A DNA stretch of 64,000 nt from Plasmodium brasilianum (Eukaryota > Apicomplexa > Aconoidasida > Haemosporida > Plasmodiidae). Each line of letters begins with the position of its first letter. Within the stretch, counting starts at the first letter, position 1. Below the pieces are notes generated by a model. It saw nothing but the letters and a program-made list of their open reading frames with translations, was not told where the DNA came from and did no database searches. The position numbers and the translations under genes are program-made. Where the stretch lies: the NCBI RefSeq assembly GCF_023973825.1, contig NW_027122922.1, positions 1 through 64,000 on the forward strand, in the 5' to 3' direction. Of this stretch, positions 26,963 to 40,312 are shown in pieces.

Positions 26963-27910
26963 ATGATGGAACAAAAAATTGTGTTGTTATTTATTAATAT
27001 TTCAACGTTTATACTTTTAACTTGGATATGTCACTTTTGCAGTGGAATGGTATGGTAGTATTATTCAAAGAAATCTCTATTATTTATATTGTAATTAATT
27101 TTTTTTATTTTTGATTTTTTTTAGGATGAGAATATTTTTTTATTTAAATAAGAAATATTTACGTTTTTTTTCTTTTAGAACACATTAAAGGAGAATTTGG
27201 ATGAAAAATACAATATTAGCAGACATTTAAATACTAGTAATTATCGATTATTAGCAAAATATAAGCAGGAAAAGGATTCAAGTATTGCAAATTTTAAAGA
27301 AGAAATGCCACATAAAGAAGTGAAAGAAAAAAAAAATATATCTAATAATAAAAAAGAAACAGAAGGAAAACACAAACAATCTTGTAGAAGTTCATTGTAT
27401 ATTGAGGAATATGGAAAAAATATTGAAAAAAATAAATGTGGTTTAACTAAAACAAAAAAGTATTTCGATTTTGAGAAAAAAATATTTAAAGAACTTGATT
27501 ATGAAGATTATGTTAAAAATATCAAGAATATTGATTATAAGGTACATAAAAAGTTAGCACGTAAAAAACGAAGAATACGAATTGCTTTACTTTTGTTATT
27601 TATCTTGATATTGATACTACCCATATTAGATCTTTCATTAGAAAAAATTACTGAGGGTGGTTTGTTGGGTTTATTATACTTGTTATATCCAACATCTGGA
27701 GAAGCACCTGGAGTAGATGGGTCTTTGGTTACATTGTTAAGCAAAGATGGATGGGGTAATTTAGTAAAAATATGTGCATCAACTACTTTCATTTATTGCG
27801 TACCTATCCTTATATTTGTTGTTATATTTATATTAGGGATGGTTTATTACTATAAAAAAGTTATAAAATATGAAAATATGAAGTTCAAAAAAAGATTAAA
27901 TAAGAAGTAA
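26963..27910 (+). CDS. Exported protein, fam-l/fam-m family (KELDY type, probably fam-l)
   Basis: Exons 26963-27049 and 27179-27910 are joined in phase 0 by a 129-base intron. Two in-frame ATGs sit together (26963, 26966). The second gives the usual family start MEQKI and 271 residues; the first adds one Met. The signal segment runs to WICHFCSGM. Exon 2 begins NTLKENLDEKYNI and has RLLAK at 51-55 (counted from the second ATG), a PEXEL-like box with Lys in the fifth place. The family signature KKIFKELDYEDY (about 128-139) precedes a basic stretch and membrane segment 1 (162-182). A 40-residue loop with two Gly/Pro/Ser patches leads to membrane segment 2 (230-251), and the tail is Lys-rich. The inter-membrane loop is shorter than in the genes at 47126 and 59925. 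The ORF is intact. Confidence 0.9.
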
Positions 27911-30900
27911 CATGTGTTTTTCTGTAAAGATGAATTTACCTGTATAGTCATATCTTTGGTTATATACATAACAAGTATAACAATAACTATTTATATAATA
28001 TAAATACACTTAAATATACCAGACTTTTTATTGGGAAACAGTAAAAACATATGAACTTAATTTTTTTGTTATTTTGAATTTTTGACTGTATGGAAAATTT
28101 TATATTTGTATATTAAGTAATGACTTTATCTTAACTAATTATTTAATCTACTTATATACATATTCGTGTTATAATAGGTTTCATGAATAATATATATATA
28201 TGAGATAAAAGTAATATATAATTGAATAATTCATATATATTTATTTGAGTGTGCTAGTTTCTATTTGAATGTAATTTTATCTTTTCTGATTTTTATCTGT
28301 TTTTAGTCTAAAATGATTGCTTGTTTAGGTAACTATGAATATATATTATTATTTTTAAATTAACAATAAATATGTTTAATTATGTATTAATTGAATATTC
28401 ATATGTAATTTCTATTACAGTAGCACATATATATGTTTTTTTTTTTTTCACCAAAAGCAAATCTTCATATATATTCTATAATATGTGTTTTATATTAAAT
28501 ATTTTACAAGAGGTACTATATGTAAAAACATTTTTAAAAGATTTGATTTATTATATTGACTAAATGCAAATTATAAATATATAATATAATAATGTATTTT
28601 TTAATTATGGATTAATAACAATTTCCTGCGGACTCAGATATTGTGAATCATTTCAATTAATTGAAATATTTAAAGCACAGTTGTTTGTGCTTCTAATTGT
28701 AGTGTTAACTCAACGTTTCACAAATTACTTGAATATGTATTTTATTCAAAGTACATATTTAAATAATATACATATTTTATTTATATTAGATATCATTGAA
28801 AGATTAAATTATTGGAAAATAATGAAGAAAATGTTAATAGATAATTTGTTGGATTTATTTCTAAATAACATTTATTTAATGTTAAATAGGGGAATGTTTA
28901 TATATCATTTCTAAATATTGCCTGTGTAATTATTTTCGTATTTCACTAATAATTATATTAGATATAAGGAAATAACTTCATATTATATAAAATATTTTGA
29001 GTACACTATATTATACTGTATTTTTGGTTACTTTAAAATTTTAATATTAAATCGTAAAATAATATTTTTCAATTATTTTTTGTACTTCTAATATATTATG
29101 GTTTATATTTACATTCAAAATAGCGTAGGAAACTACAAACATACCTAACGAATGTATATAAATTATAACAGATATATATTAAAATTCATTTTGAGTATCA
29201 GTGTTAAAAATTATAATAAATAAATGATAAGCATTAAGAGGGAAATACTTACATAGTACACAAAAAGGATATATAATTGTATGAATTTCAAGTATATAAA
29301 AATTATATGAAGAATAGAAATGGAATTACAAATAATATAATCCTGAACGTTTAAATTGTATTAAGTTCAGCTTTTGAGTATAATTAAATTCCAATAATTG
29401 ATAATATAAGTACAAAGTAAATAAATATAGAATATAGTGATTATATGAACTGTAATGTGATAATTTAAAAAAATATATATTAATAAAAGAATGTATTAAA
29501 TATAGAATATTTTTAAATAGATATTAATTTATATATACAGAAACTTAAATATTAAATTAAAATATATATATTAATAAATATATTTTATATGTTAAATAAT
29601 TTTTTATTATATTATTATTGCAAAATTATTAGATGGTGTATATCATTATTTTTATTATAAACATAATTGTACATTACGTTTAATTTTTTTAAGAAATTAT
29701 ATATAGTGAAAAATATGCTTAGAAAAGTGAATTCTTTAAGCACAAAAATATAAGTACATTTTATAGTGATTAAACAGAATAATTCAATTTAAATATTTTA
29801 ATAATACACTATGATTCCTATTGTTAATTACATTAGTATTTATAAATACATGGTTTTTATATTTATATGCTAATTATTTTTATTTAACGAACATTATAAT
29901 ATTAATAACGAAAAAAGTAACTAATAGTAAAATGGTTTTCAAAAGCATAATATATAAATGAAAATAAATATATATATTTTATAAATATTCTTAATTTCAA
30001 TTTAAAAAATATGAACTATACATGTAAAAATTCTTAGAGGATATAAATACTTTTTAGCTTAATTGCAATAATTATAAGTTTTATTTTTGATGATGAATTA
30101 ACTACATTAATAAAAAATTATTGAGAAAAAAAAAAAAAAGACTTATCACATTTAACTGTTCTGAAGAATAGGTAAATATCGTGTTGGTATATTTGTCATG
30201 GAATGATATCTTTAAATAAAAATTAAAATACCGTTGAATTAACAGTTGTTACCATTATTTAGTGTATTTTCTAAATGATTTAATAAAGTAAATGAAAAAT
30301 AATTATGAGTATTTAAGAAAGAATGGTTAAAATAAATATATATAATATTTTTTTTTTAATATCAAAAAAAAAAATATTTTGAATGTTAAAAATATTAATG
30401 ATAAGGAGTATATATATGTATTTATTTAATGTATGAAATATATGTATAGTAAGACAAATTTAAATAGAATTAATAAAGATATTTATTAAATTATATTTTA
30501 AATAAAAATATTCTATTTGTATTCAAATGTCTCACATGATGGTAATTTTGAAGCATAAGGAAAAATAATTGTAAAGTATAACATTAACTTTTAGTAATAG
30601 ATATTGTGGTATAATAAATTAATTTAAATGTAATACAGAATACTCAGTATAGTAAATAAAGAATTAAAATGAAAATAATTGTTTTTGGTTTAAATAAATT
30701 TAAGCTTTTATGCGATACATATTATATATAAAGTATGTTTTTTTTCTGAATATATAATATCATCGCGTTATATTGAGTGACATTACGTTAGTCTTTGTAA
30801 TATTTATATAATTAAAGAAAAAAAAAGTTCTTCAAAAAAATGTTAATAAAATATTCTTTAAAAACGTAATCTGAATAAGTTACTTTTTAGAACTTAGTCA

Positions 30901-31940
30901 TTCATTACTAATATTGATATTCACTATAATTTTATTCTATTTAGCATTTTATGATATCCATTAAACATATGAATTTAAGTAAGAATATGAGTAATATCAT
31001 ATTAGTATATATAAATATACATTATATGTGAAAATATTGTTTAATATATGAATTTTATTTTTAATGAAAACCTTGTATACATATATGGTAAAATGAAAAG
31101 TCATTGTAGACATAAAGAAAACAACTGAAAAACACTTTATACATTACTTCAGGATATTTAGAAGTAATAAAACTTTTTCATATGTAAGATAAAGGAAATA
31201 ATTCATCTTTTATAGTTATACTTTATCGTATATTTTTATTTACAGCAATATATCATTATATTAAAAAAAGTTCTTAATATCTTTTAATCATAAGTAAAAA
31301 AAATATATTTTTAATATTTATAAGTTTTCAGAAGTGCACATAATATTATTACATTCACTTTAATGGATTTTATTGTTGAATTATTATAAGAGTTCATAAT
31401 ATAAATAATAATAAGTAGAAAATTTTTATTTATGTTTTTTATAAAATATGTTATATATTATTCATTCTCTTATTTTTTAATATATTAAACCTATTATCAT
31501 TCTAAAATTATATTATTAACCCGAAACAATTTTTTTATCTAAGCATTTGAAATTTATTGTTCTAACAAATATTTTATTCTATATTAATGTCTAAATACAT
31601 AAATAAATGTTGTATGTATATATAATAATGTAAAAATAAATTAAATATAGATATGTTTTTTACATAAAACATAAAGAACTATATAGGAGATTATTACAAT
31701 AACTTATTGTTAATTTATTCTCATTTATTAGAATTTTATAGTAATACCTGTAAACATATGATTATACATGTAATTTACGTAATAATATTTATGAAGTGTT
31801 TTGAATATTATAATGTATATATTATTTCATATTAATTTCTTAAAATTTTTAATATATTTATATTCTCTAATTTTTATTTCATTTTATTTTTTTACTTTAC
31901 TAGTAAGAGTGCAGAGACAAGTAAGAAACAATAAATTTCT
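27911..31940. other. 3' flank of the fam gene at 26963 and AT-rich spacer
   Basis: AGTCTAAAATGATTGCTTGT near 28306 belongs to the 3' flank pattern. The open frames at 28372-28563 and 28681-28914 are hydrophobic AT-rich chance frames. No gene seen. Confidence 0.5.
28651..28692. repeat. Palindrome followed by a short hairpin
   Basis: TTTCAATTAATTGAAA (28651-28666) is a perfect 16-base palindrome. Six bases later AAGCACA (28673-28679) pairs with TGTGCTT (28686-28692) over a 6-base loop. The pair lies about 750 bases after the fam gene ending at 27910. Confidence 0.45.
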
Positions 31941-32704
31941 GTGCAATTTGACTATATTGATGATTATAATTTTCAAGGTTTTCCAAAATCATATGCATTA
32001 ATAAAATCTTTGAAGGAAGATGATAATAATTTATATTAAAATGGTTGAAAGGTTATTAATAATAGAAAATAGAAAAAATTTCTATCTACGTTAATACCTA
32101 GAATCTCTAATAGTGATAATGCTACTGAAAGTATTAGCGAGTCAGAGTAATGTAATATATTGTATGAATGATTGAACAAAAAAAACAAAGATTATATATC
32201 GAAAAGATATGAATGTAAATGTAAAAGCGTATTATGGGATAACTTTATTGAGAGGTTGTGGCATGAATTAAATGAGGAAGCGGTTGAAGAATTTTTATGT
32301 AATAGAAGTACTAGTACCTATAACTGTACTGCTTTACCTCAAATTAAGATTGCCTTAACTTTGGGTTTTACACTTCTGGGAACTTTTCTTATTACTTTTT
32401 TTCTTTTGTATAACGTATAATTAGAATTATCGTTAAAAATTACGAAAATTTAGAACAACATGTGAACTTGATTATCATTAAAATATTATTATTATAGATA
32501 TGCATATCATATTTCATTATTTTTCATTTTATATAATAGTTTAGTCCCGTTAGACTGAGGATTAAGTAATGTCTTTGTAAAAAATAGAGAAAAATACTCA
32601 AAATAATTCCAGAAGAATCACGTGAATCATTGGAAAGAACTTCTTAAAATTGGACTTCACATTCCGAAAGCGGAAGAATTAGGATTCATTACCATTATGT
32701 ATGA
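31941..32704 (+). pseudogene. Collapsed pir-family gene (N-terminal and C-terminal pieces only)
   Basis: Three pieces in the order expected for pir genes survive. First, 31941-32039 reads YIDDYNFQGFPKSYALIKSL and ends at a stop, resembling the pir N terminus with its xxLPSxxxYxxL motif. Second, 32172-32414 reads KKNKDYISKRYECKCK..LWDNFIERLWHEL, then a hydrophobic helix IALTLGFTLLGTFLITFFLLYN. Third, a phase-0 intron (donor GTATAA at 32415, acceptor TAATAG ending 32539) leads into FSPVRLRIK, the counterpart of the pir FTPFxSWLR junction after the membrane helix. The cytoplasmic part is stop-ridden but still shows SGRIRIHYHYV to 32704. The roughly 200-residue cysteine-rich middle of a pir protein is missing. 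Pir proteins are variant, probably exported antigens; this copy cannot encode one. Confidence 0.6.
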
Positions 32705-35700
32705 AATTCTTGATTTAGATATAACGAAGTAAATGGAATTAATGTTCGTATCGATATTAGCAGTGAAATTTTTATCTAATAACAATATATTATGAAACAA
32801 AAAAATAAAAATAACATAGTAGGAATATATTTAAGCAATACAAATATTACAAAAATAATATTTATCACTTAAAGCAGAAGATATAAATGTTATTGCTATG
32901 TTGTATATAATCTATTAGAAAATTTTCTTTTATATTATAGATTAGCAAAAATATACATGAATAATATATCATATTTTATTTAATAAATTATATATATCCT
33001 TTAAGAAATATTATTAGATATAACTTTTTTAATTATATTAAACTGCATAATAGGTATATAAAAAGTATTTATGCTTTATGTATTCACTTTAATTTATAGG
33101 AAATACTATTTTTTTAGATGCTTCAGTTGTTATTATGGTTTATATATATCTAATATTATTTTATTAAATATCGATATAAATATGCATAGGATATATTAAT
33201 TAATATAAATAGAAAAATTTTAAATCAAGTTTCTAAAATAATTTCATATAAAAAGATAAAAAGAATTATGAAACATCTTGTGTATTTCCAGAATAATAAT
33301 AATATACTTGCAGATATTATTACAATATCTATTTATATAATCTATAGAGTATATATTATGTTGTAAAGACACATAAATAACATATCTTTTATTCTTACTA
33401 TATATAATAATTATTATAATACATTATATTACCATGTTTTTCAATTCTGTCTTTCTATATATTTCATATATATTTTTTTTGCATATCATAGCAGTAATAA
33501 TAAATAATAACATTTCCATTAGTAATATAAGAAAATGATAATAAATAATTCTAATGTAGCGTTACATGTATATAATTCTAACAAAAATACTATTATAATT
33601 TTTCATGTTATAAATTATATATGCTACATAAGAGCATTATCATGCTTGAGTTATTTAATATTTTTTATATGTATAACTATATATTTTTATTTACATTTAA
33701 AGTGAGATAATATTTTTGTTAGTACGATTGTATAGAATATATATTAATTTATTTTGTATATACAATATGAAATATGTTTTTATATATATTTTTTTGATTT
33801 ACGTGTAAATATTGCTAAGAAGTATATATATATATAATAGGAAAAAGAAATAAGAAATATATATACATATAAAATGAAAAATTATTTTGTCGTTCATCTG
33901 TTTTAATATATCTTTATTAATTATATATAAGATATTAGTTTAAATTTTTGTCTATGATCTCTATATTAAGAGATTATACATATATAGTAAATGAATTATT
34001 TTATGAATTTCATTATTAATAATTTAGTAGATATTTATATAACATTGTTTTTTGCATAAAGTATAAACTCCTAGAATAACATAAAATGTATACTCCATAT
34101 AATTAATTGAATTCTACTATAATAATAAAAATATTGAGTCCCAAATTATCGGTGAATATTGTATATTAGCATAACTTATATTAATTAATTGTGTTTATTA
34201 ATTAGAAATAAAGCTGTCCAAAAATTAAGTATTACCTTTTTTAAAATATACAATTTTAGTAAATTGTTAAATAGTATAAAATTAACAAAAAAAAAAAATA
34301 AAAATAAAAAAATAACACATGCAAAAAATTTTAAATATTTTGAATATATTTAATGATATAATTAATTATGCACGAAAAAATAGGTAAGTATACTTGAAAA
34401 TCTTAAAATACATAGAAATAGACAATAAGTTTCAAGGAACACATAATACGAAAAATAAATGTTATTTCCTATTGGCAAATAAAAGTTACGTTGTATTAGT
34501 TTAAGTATAAGAGTATAAACCAATAAAACTGATATATAGAAAATGAATATATAAAATTAGATATATATATAGTATAATTTATAGATAATTACAACACCTG
34601 GAATAATTCATAAAAAACAAATATCATATTATTATATGTCTTTTTCTCCAATATATATTATGGTTTTTCATAATTTAAAAAATATATAATTAATTTAAGT
34701 GGCAGTTATACTATGAAATGTGAAAATATATATATGAATTATAGTGTTATTTATAAATGACATAAAGTCATATTGTTAACAGAAATTATATAGTTCATTA
34801 TTGCAACATAATTCTATAAATTGAAAAAAATTAAATATTTTCAACAAATTTTAATTGAAATGAAAAATAAATTGTATTATGTATATTTAATAAGCTAAAA
34901 AATTAATGAGTCTAAAAATTAAAAAAAAAAAAATAGAATTTTCCTATTTAAAAAAAATGTATTCAATATATAATAAATATTATGTAGAACTATGTTACAT
35001 ATTTTAATTAGAGCGAATACAATATACCTATAAAAGCATATTTAAAAAGATAATATTTTATATATGTAAATAACACAATTTAATTAATATTATCATAAAG
35101 CACTATGAATACATAATGTATATGCATTAAATTATATTTATTACTTCTATATAGGATATAATATACATTTTAAAGCAGCAATTGCATAAACCGTTACTAT
35201 ATGTGTATAAGCTTTTTTATTCTTAACATCAAAAGTTAAAATATTTAATTATAATATATTATTCTGCGAAAATAATATAAATAAGTATATAAAAGTTTTT
35301 TTGTTAAGGTGCACTATATTGGTAAGAAATAATAAAAATATATTATTTAAATATATAAAATAGAAGGAATATTATATAGGATTTTAATAATAATAAGTGT
35401 TTCAATTATTTACGAATAAGATAAATAATATATGTACTTATTGTTTTATTATTATACTTTCTTTATTGATAATACAATTTATTTTATAAAAATTTATAGA
35501 ATATCTATGATATAGTAAAATAAGAAAAAAAGATATGATTTTTCATTATTGGATAGATACAGAAGCAAATTATTTTAACAGTTATATTCTGATAATAATC
35601 AATTTAATACCAGAATAATATATTTTATTATTTTTTATTTTATTGTATTATGTTATATTAAGTATTCTTTAAATTCATATTTTTAATTAAAATAAAATAA

Positions 35701-36060
35701 GAACTGAAAAATTATTTAAAAACATTTCATGTACAAGTAATAAGAATAAAGCTTAGATAATTAAGATTCAAAAATTATTTTACAAAAAAAAAAAAATTAT
35801 AATTTTTTTACTTTGGAGATATATGTTTTTTATATAGATTAATAGAATGATATGCATTTTACATTTTAAATATATTATAGGTATTAATGGAAAGAAAGTG
35901 ATATAATTAATACATCATAAAATGATATATGTAATATCATTTTCTTCATTTTTCATTATGTCTATTATATTTAATATTTTTTAACAGTAATAAGATATAT
36001 TTTCTAATTGTGTTTAAAAAATTAAAATTATTAATAAAGAAGTATCCTTAAAATTAGTTA
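32705..36060. other. AT-rich spacer
   Basis: I see no gene, relic or clear repeat in this stretch. Confidence 0.5.
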
Positions 36061-36090
36061 TTATCCCCTTAATATAAAGAATAATATATT

Positions 36091-36130
36091 ACCTACGTTC
36101 TATACGTCTAATATTCTATATAAACGCAAT
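36091..36130 (+). promoter_or_regulatory. Conserved upstream patch of the fam gene at 36504
   Basis: ACCTACGTTCTATACGTCTA then ATATTCTATATAAACGCAAT, ending 374 bases before the ATG. The leading ATATATTACCTA also precedes the patch of the gene at 47126. Confidence 0.35.
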
Positions 36131-36503
36131 ATATGAAAATATTAAAAAATTTTATATTTTATTATTATTATTTTTTTTTTAAGGTAAATAAAAAATTAAT
36201 TAATTGTTATACTAAATATTTAATTTATATATTTTTAATATAAAATAACGAATCATAATTATTTTATTTTAATAAAAATTATTTTGTTAAAAGTAATATT
36301 AAGGTAAAAATTCCATAACATACTTTTTTGGTTATTTTTATTTTTTCATTTTGTAAATGGCATTATAGTTATATATATATTATTATGTTTTTATGGAAAT
36401 ATAAAGAATAAATAAAATAAATATATTATAGTTTATCTTTAGAAGAATATTATATTATTATTTATTTTTTCCTTAATGTATTACAATATATAGCATCCAT
36501 ATA

Positions 36504-37465
36504 ATGAAGAAAAAAATAAAACTATTGTTCTTAATAAAAACTGCAGCATTTATCCTTTCAACATGGAGAATCAACTATGCCAGTAATCTGGTATTATGAT
36601 ATTATCGTAGAATATTTGCCTTATTCATTTTTTTCTTGCTTCACTTTTATTTATAATGTTTTTATTCCAAAATATTATTTATACTATAAATGACAAATAT
36701 TTACTTTGTTTTTTTTAGAATGTGCTTAAAAAATATTTGGACGAAAACAACAGTAATGTTAGAAAATTAGATACAAGAATTTATCAATTACTAGTAAAAT
36801 ATAAGCAGAATCATGATTCACGTATTTTGGGCTTACAAGAAGTAATACCATATAATGGAGAGAACGAAGGAAATCATATATGCAATAATGAAAAAAGGCA
36901 CGAAGAAAGAAAGAAATTATCAAATAAAAGTTTATTAAATAATTCGAGAATTCATAGACATGGTAAGAAAAATAAATATTGTATTTTTGCAACAAACAAA
37001 TATTCCCATTTGGAACGAAAAATATTTAAGGAACTGGATTACCAGAATTTTCTTAAAAACAACAGGATAATTAAAAATAAATTGCACAAAAAAATAATGT
37101 TTAAAAAATATGGATTACGATTTTCTCTACCTTTATTATTGTTTTCATTATTATCAATATCGCTAATATTAGATCTATTTTTTAAATGTGGATTTATAAA
37201 TGGACTTTTTGCATTTTTGAAGAATTATTCTTTAAATAAGTGGATGAAGGGTTTTAATGAATCTTCATTTTTTAACCCCATAAGGGAGTTGTGCAAAATT
37301 ACGGGTAGTACAAGTAATACGAAGTCTACTATTATTACACATTTTTTTGGTATAATAATATATGTCATACCTTTCTTCATATTAGGTGTTACGCTTATAT
37401 CATGGATTATTTACTACCATAATAAAGTTAAAAAATTTGAAAAATTTAAGTTTAGGAAAAGGTAA
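36504..37465 (+). CDS. Exported protein, fam-l/fam-m family (KELDY type, probably fam-l), export box altered
   Basis: Exons 36504-36590 and 36719-37465 (intron 128 bases, phase 0) encode 277 residues. The first exon reads MKKKIKLLFLIK, then STWRINYASNL, so the usual WxCHF motif before the splice is replaced. The second exon starts NVLKKYLDENN. At the export-box position it has QLLVK (52-56): the arginine that plasmepsin V needs in PEXEL proteins is changed to Gln. Arg-to-Gln is a one-base change in a CGA codon (CAA here). The body is otherwise complete: KIFKELDYQNFLKNN, KKYGLR, membrane segments at about 162-182 and 238-261, and a KVKKFEKFKFRKR end. The gene sits in the 36.1-41.2 kb half of a segmental duplication, with the gene at 47126 as its counterpart. 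It could be a non-exported variant or an early pseudogene. Confidence 0.88.
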
Positions 37466-40312
37466 AACGAATAAAAAGTCGTATACTTTTTGTAACAACA
37501 TCGTTCGTATATGGTAGCATTAGTAATAAATTTATTCATGATACTATTAAACATAATCATAATTGCTTAATGTTTACAAATATTTCTACATATGTGTGAA
37601 CTTCTTTATATACTACAGTAATATATTTTCTTGGCTTTTTAGCGAATTTGAAGATTTTGTTATGTTTCATTTTGTATTATAAAGTATCATAGCATCTCAA
37701 TTAAATATATTTGTCAAAATGTTTACGAAATATTTATTTAAATAGTTTCTTATGAGAATAATATATCTGTACATTAATAATAGTTTATAATAGAACAATT
37801 AATATAAATTTTTTGAAATCTTGTAATAATTTATATTTTACCTAAAAAGTTTTGATTTCCATTATATAATATATTCTAGCCTAAAATGATTATTTTTTCA
37901 GGTAATTAATAAAATATATCATTAGTTTAAAATTAGCCGTAATATCTACGGTTTTATATTTAATGAAATAAAGTGAATATACTTTGTTGTGTTCATATGT
38001 ATAAATATATTATTTGTTCTAAATAGGAAACTTAATAGCCATAATACAAAATTTACTTTATGAAAAATATCGTATAAGATATAATTATAGTTATAACTAT
38101 TATAATGTCCTTTTAGTATTTTTTTACATGATGTAAATTTGAAATTATATACATATATTAAAAATATTTCTTCATTAAATACATATAATCTATATTCATT
38201 TACTATCTTACGGATTTTGTCTTTATAATTAAAAAGACATCTTAGAATTATTTAATATTAAACTTCATTGTGATGTTAATTACTTTTTGAAATGTATAAT
38301 TATATATATATTATAAATAAAAATTTATAAATAAATAAAATTTAGATATTTTATATTTATTACTTTAATAAAATATTAATTAAATAAATTAAATATAAAC
38401 AAATGTTAATAGATAGTACATACAAAATCATTTCTATTTTTTTTTTTAAATAATAAAATTATATGTATGTATATATGTCTGTAAGTTGCTATATTATCAT
38501 TAATTGTAATGTAAGAAAAAATATTTTTTCTGTAATTCATAATAATATGTGGGCATTTATTTATTTATATATTTCCTAATTTTCCTGTACATACGTATAT
38601 GATGCAAAGAGCTAATATAATTTTAAACGTGTATATAAATATACATATTTAATATTGACAATTAATAATTTATTTGTAATTATAAGGTTCATATTTTAAA
38701 TAAAATGAAATTAAAAAAAAAAAAAATATTATATATTTTTAAATAATTCATGGGTATATTAGGCTTGTTTTGGGGGGGAGGATTACATAAGTTTTAATTA
38801 ATTCATTTTATAAATTACTAATTTATTTGTTGACGGTTTAATTGAATAAGCGTAATATATATTATTTCGAATATTACAGTTTTGCTAATAATTTTTATTA
38901 CAAAAATTGACATAATAATATATTTTTAATAGTATCAAATGAGAATATTAATATAATGGTAATATTCGTTTTAATTATCACATTTATCTGTAATTAAAAA
39001 CTATTTTTTGGTCATTAAATAGCATGTTATATTTTATTCTTTGAAAAAACATACTAGAGAGAAAATATGAGAATTATATATACTAACTATGCTCAGTGGA
39101 GAAAACAAAAAGACTATAATAATAATTTTAGTAAAAAAAAAAATATTTATATGTGTTTTTATTTTTAACATTATGTATTACTGTATTTTATTAAAATATT
39201 TTCTTCTGTATATATAATATATATATGTATGTAAAATAATTATTTTACTGTAATATATTTTGTTTTTTTTTTTATCATTTTATGAAATTACGTTATATTT
39301 TTTAAAAAGAAATTAACTAAAAATTTCTTATCCTATATTCTTTTTAATAGTCGATTAAAAATTAATAATTAAGAATGAATATATTATATGTAAATAACAG
39401 AAAAAAAAGGATAAATTAAATAAAGAACATTCCTATAAGGTAGAAACGAAATATATATTATAAAAGTATCCTTTAATATAAGACATAAATTCTAATTTTA
39501 TCAGAAGAACTATATATTATATAAAAAGATTATGATAATAAATATATTTCTGCAATTAATAAGATTTATTTATTATGTATTTAATATTTTTCTTTAATAC
39601 CATTTGTTTTTCATTTACTTGTATTTATATAATTTACATGAAGTTAAAAATATAACGTAAAATTCTTCAACGATGAAAGAATACAGATGTATAGATAATA
39701 AAAAATTTAAAATGCGTATAGATTTAAGAAAGCCATTGAAGTTTTATCATTAGTCCTTCTAAAAATAAGAAAAAAACTTTTTTTGAATTTTTACTTTGTT
39801 AAGTTTTTAATTTCTATATGTTATTCTTAAAAGTTAACATATATATGTTCTTTTTTATATGTTTTATCTTTTTTTAAATTTCTTCAATTATGTATATGTA
39901 CGCTCAAAATTTTCCTTATGTATCTTTTTCGTTAATTCCTTTCCCCCTTATGCTTTTCTTTTTTTTTTTTCTTTTAAAATTAATTTATGAAAAGTTAAAA
40001 TAATAATATAAAAAATTATTAAATTTTAATGGAATTATTTGGTGTCAGAATTTTTAAAAATAAGGAAAAGTAGAATTATCATTTTTCCGTTTGGACAAAG
40101 TCGCTGAGTTGAGAATATAACTTAGACCTGCTGTAATAATTGTTTTGATATATATAATTATAATTGTAAAGGTTATTATATTTTCTTTTATTAGTGAATT
40201 ATGTTTTGTTATATCTTTAAGTATTAAAAAAATGTGCATGCAGAAATTTTAACAAATAAAAAAAATTTGTATTGCTTGAATTAAGATTATATATATGTAA
40301 CCAATATAAATA
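37466..40312. other. 3' flank and conserved part of the left duplication copy
   Basis: The patch near 37878 (CCTAAAATGATTATTTTTTC) fits the fam 3' flank pattern. 40023-40250 is well conserved with 51.6-51.85 kb, including TAGACCTGCTGTAATAATTG. That part shows no usable frame. Confidence 0.5.

Noticed and set aside
28681..28914. 77-codon + strand open frame
   Set aside because: Composed almost only of Leu, Ile, Asn, Phe, Tyr and Met, with no ATG at its start, no motif and no duplicate.
31801..32001. 66-codon + strand open frame before the pir relic
   Set aside because: Hydrophobic AT-rich frame. The pir N-terminal motif is in a different frame starting at 31941.
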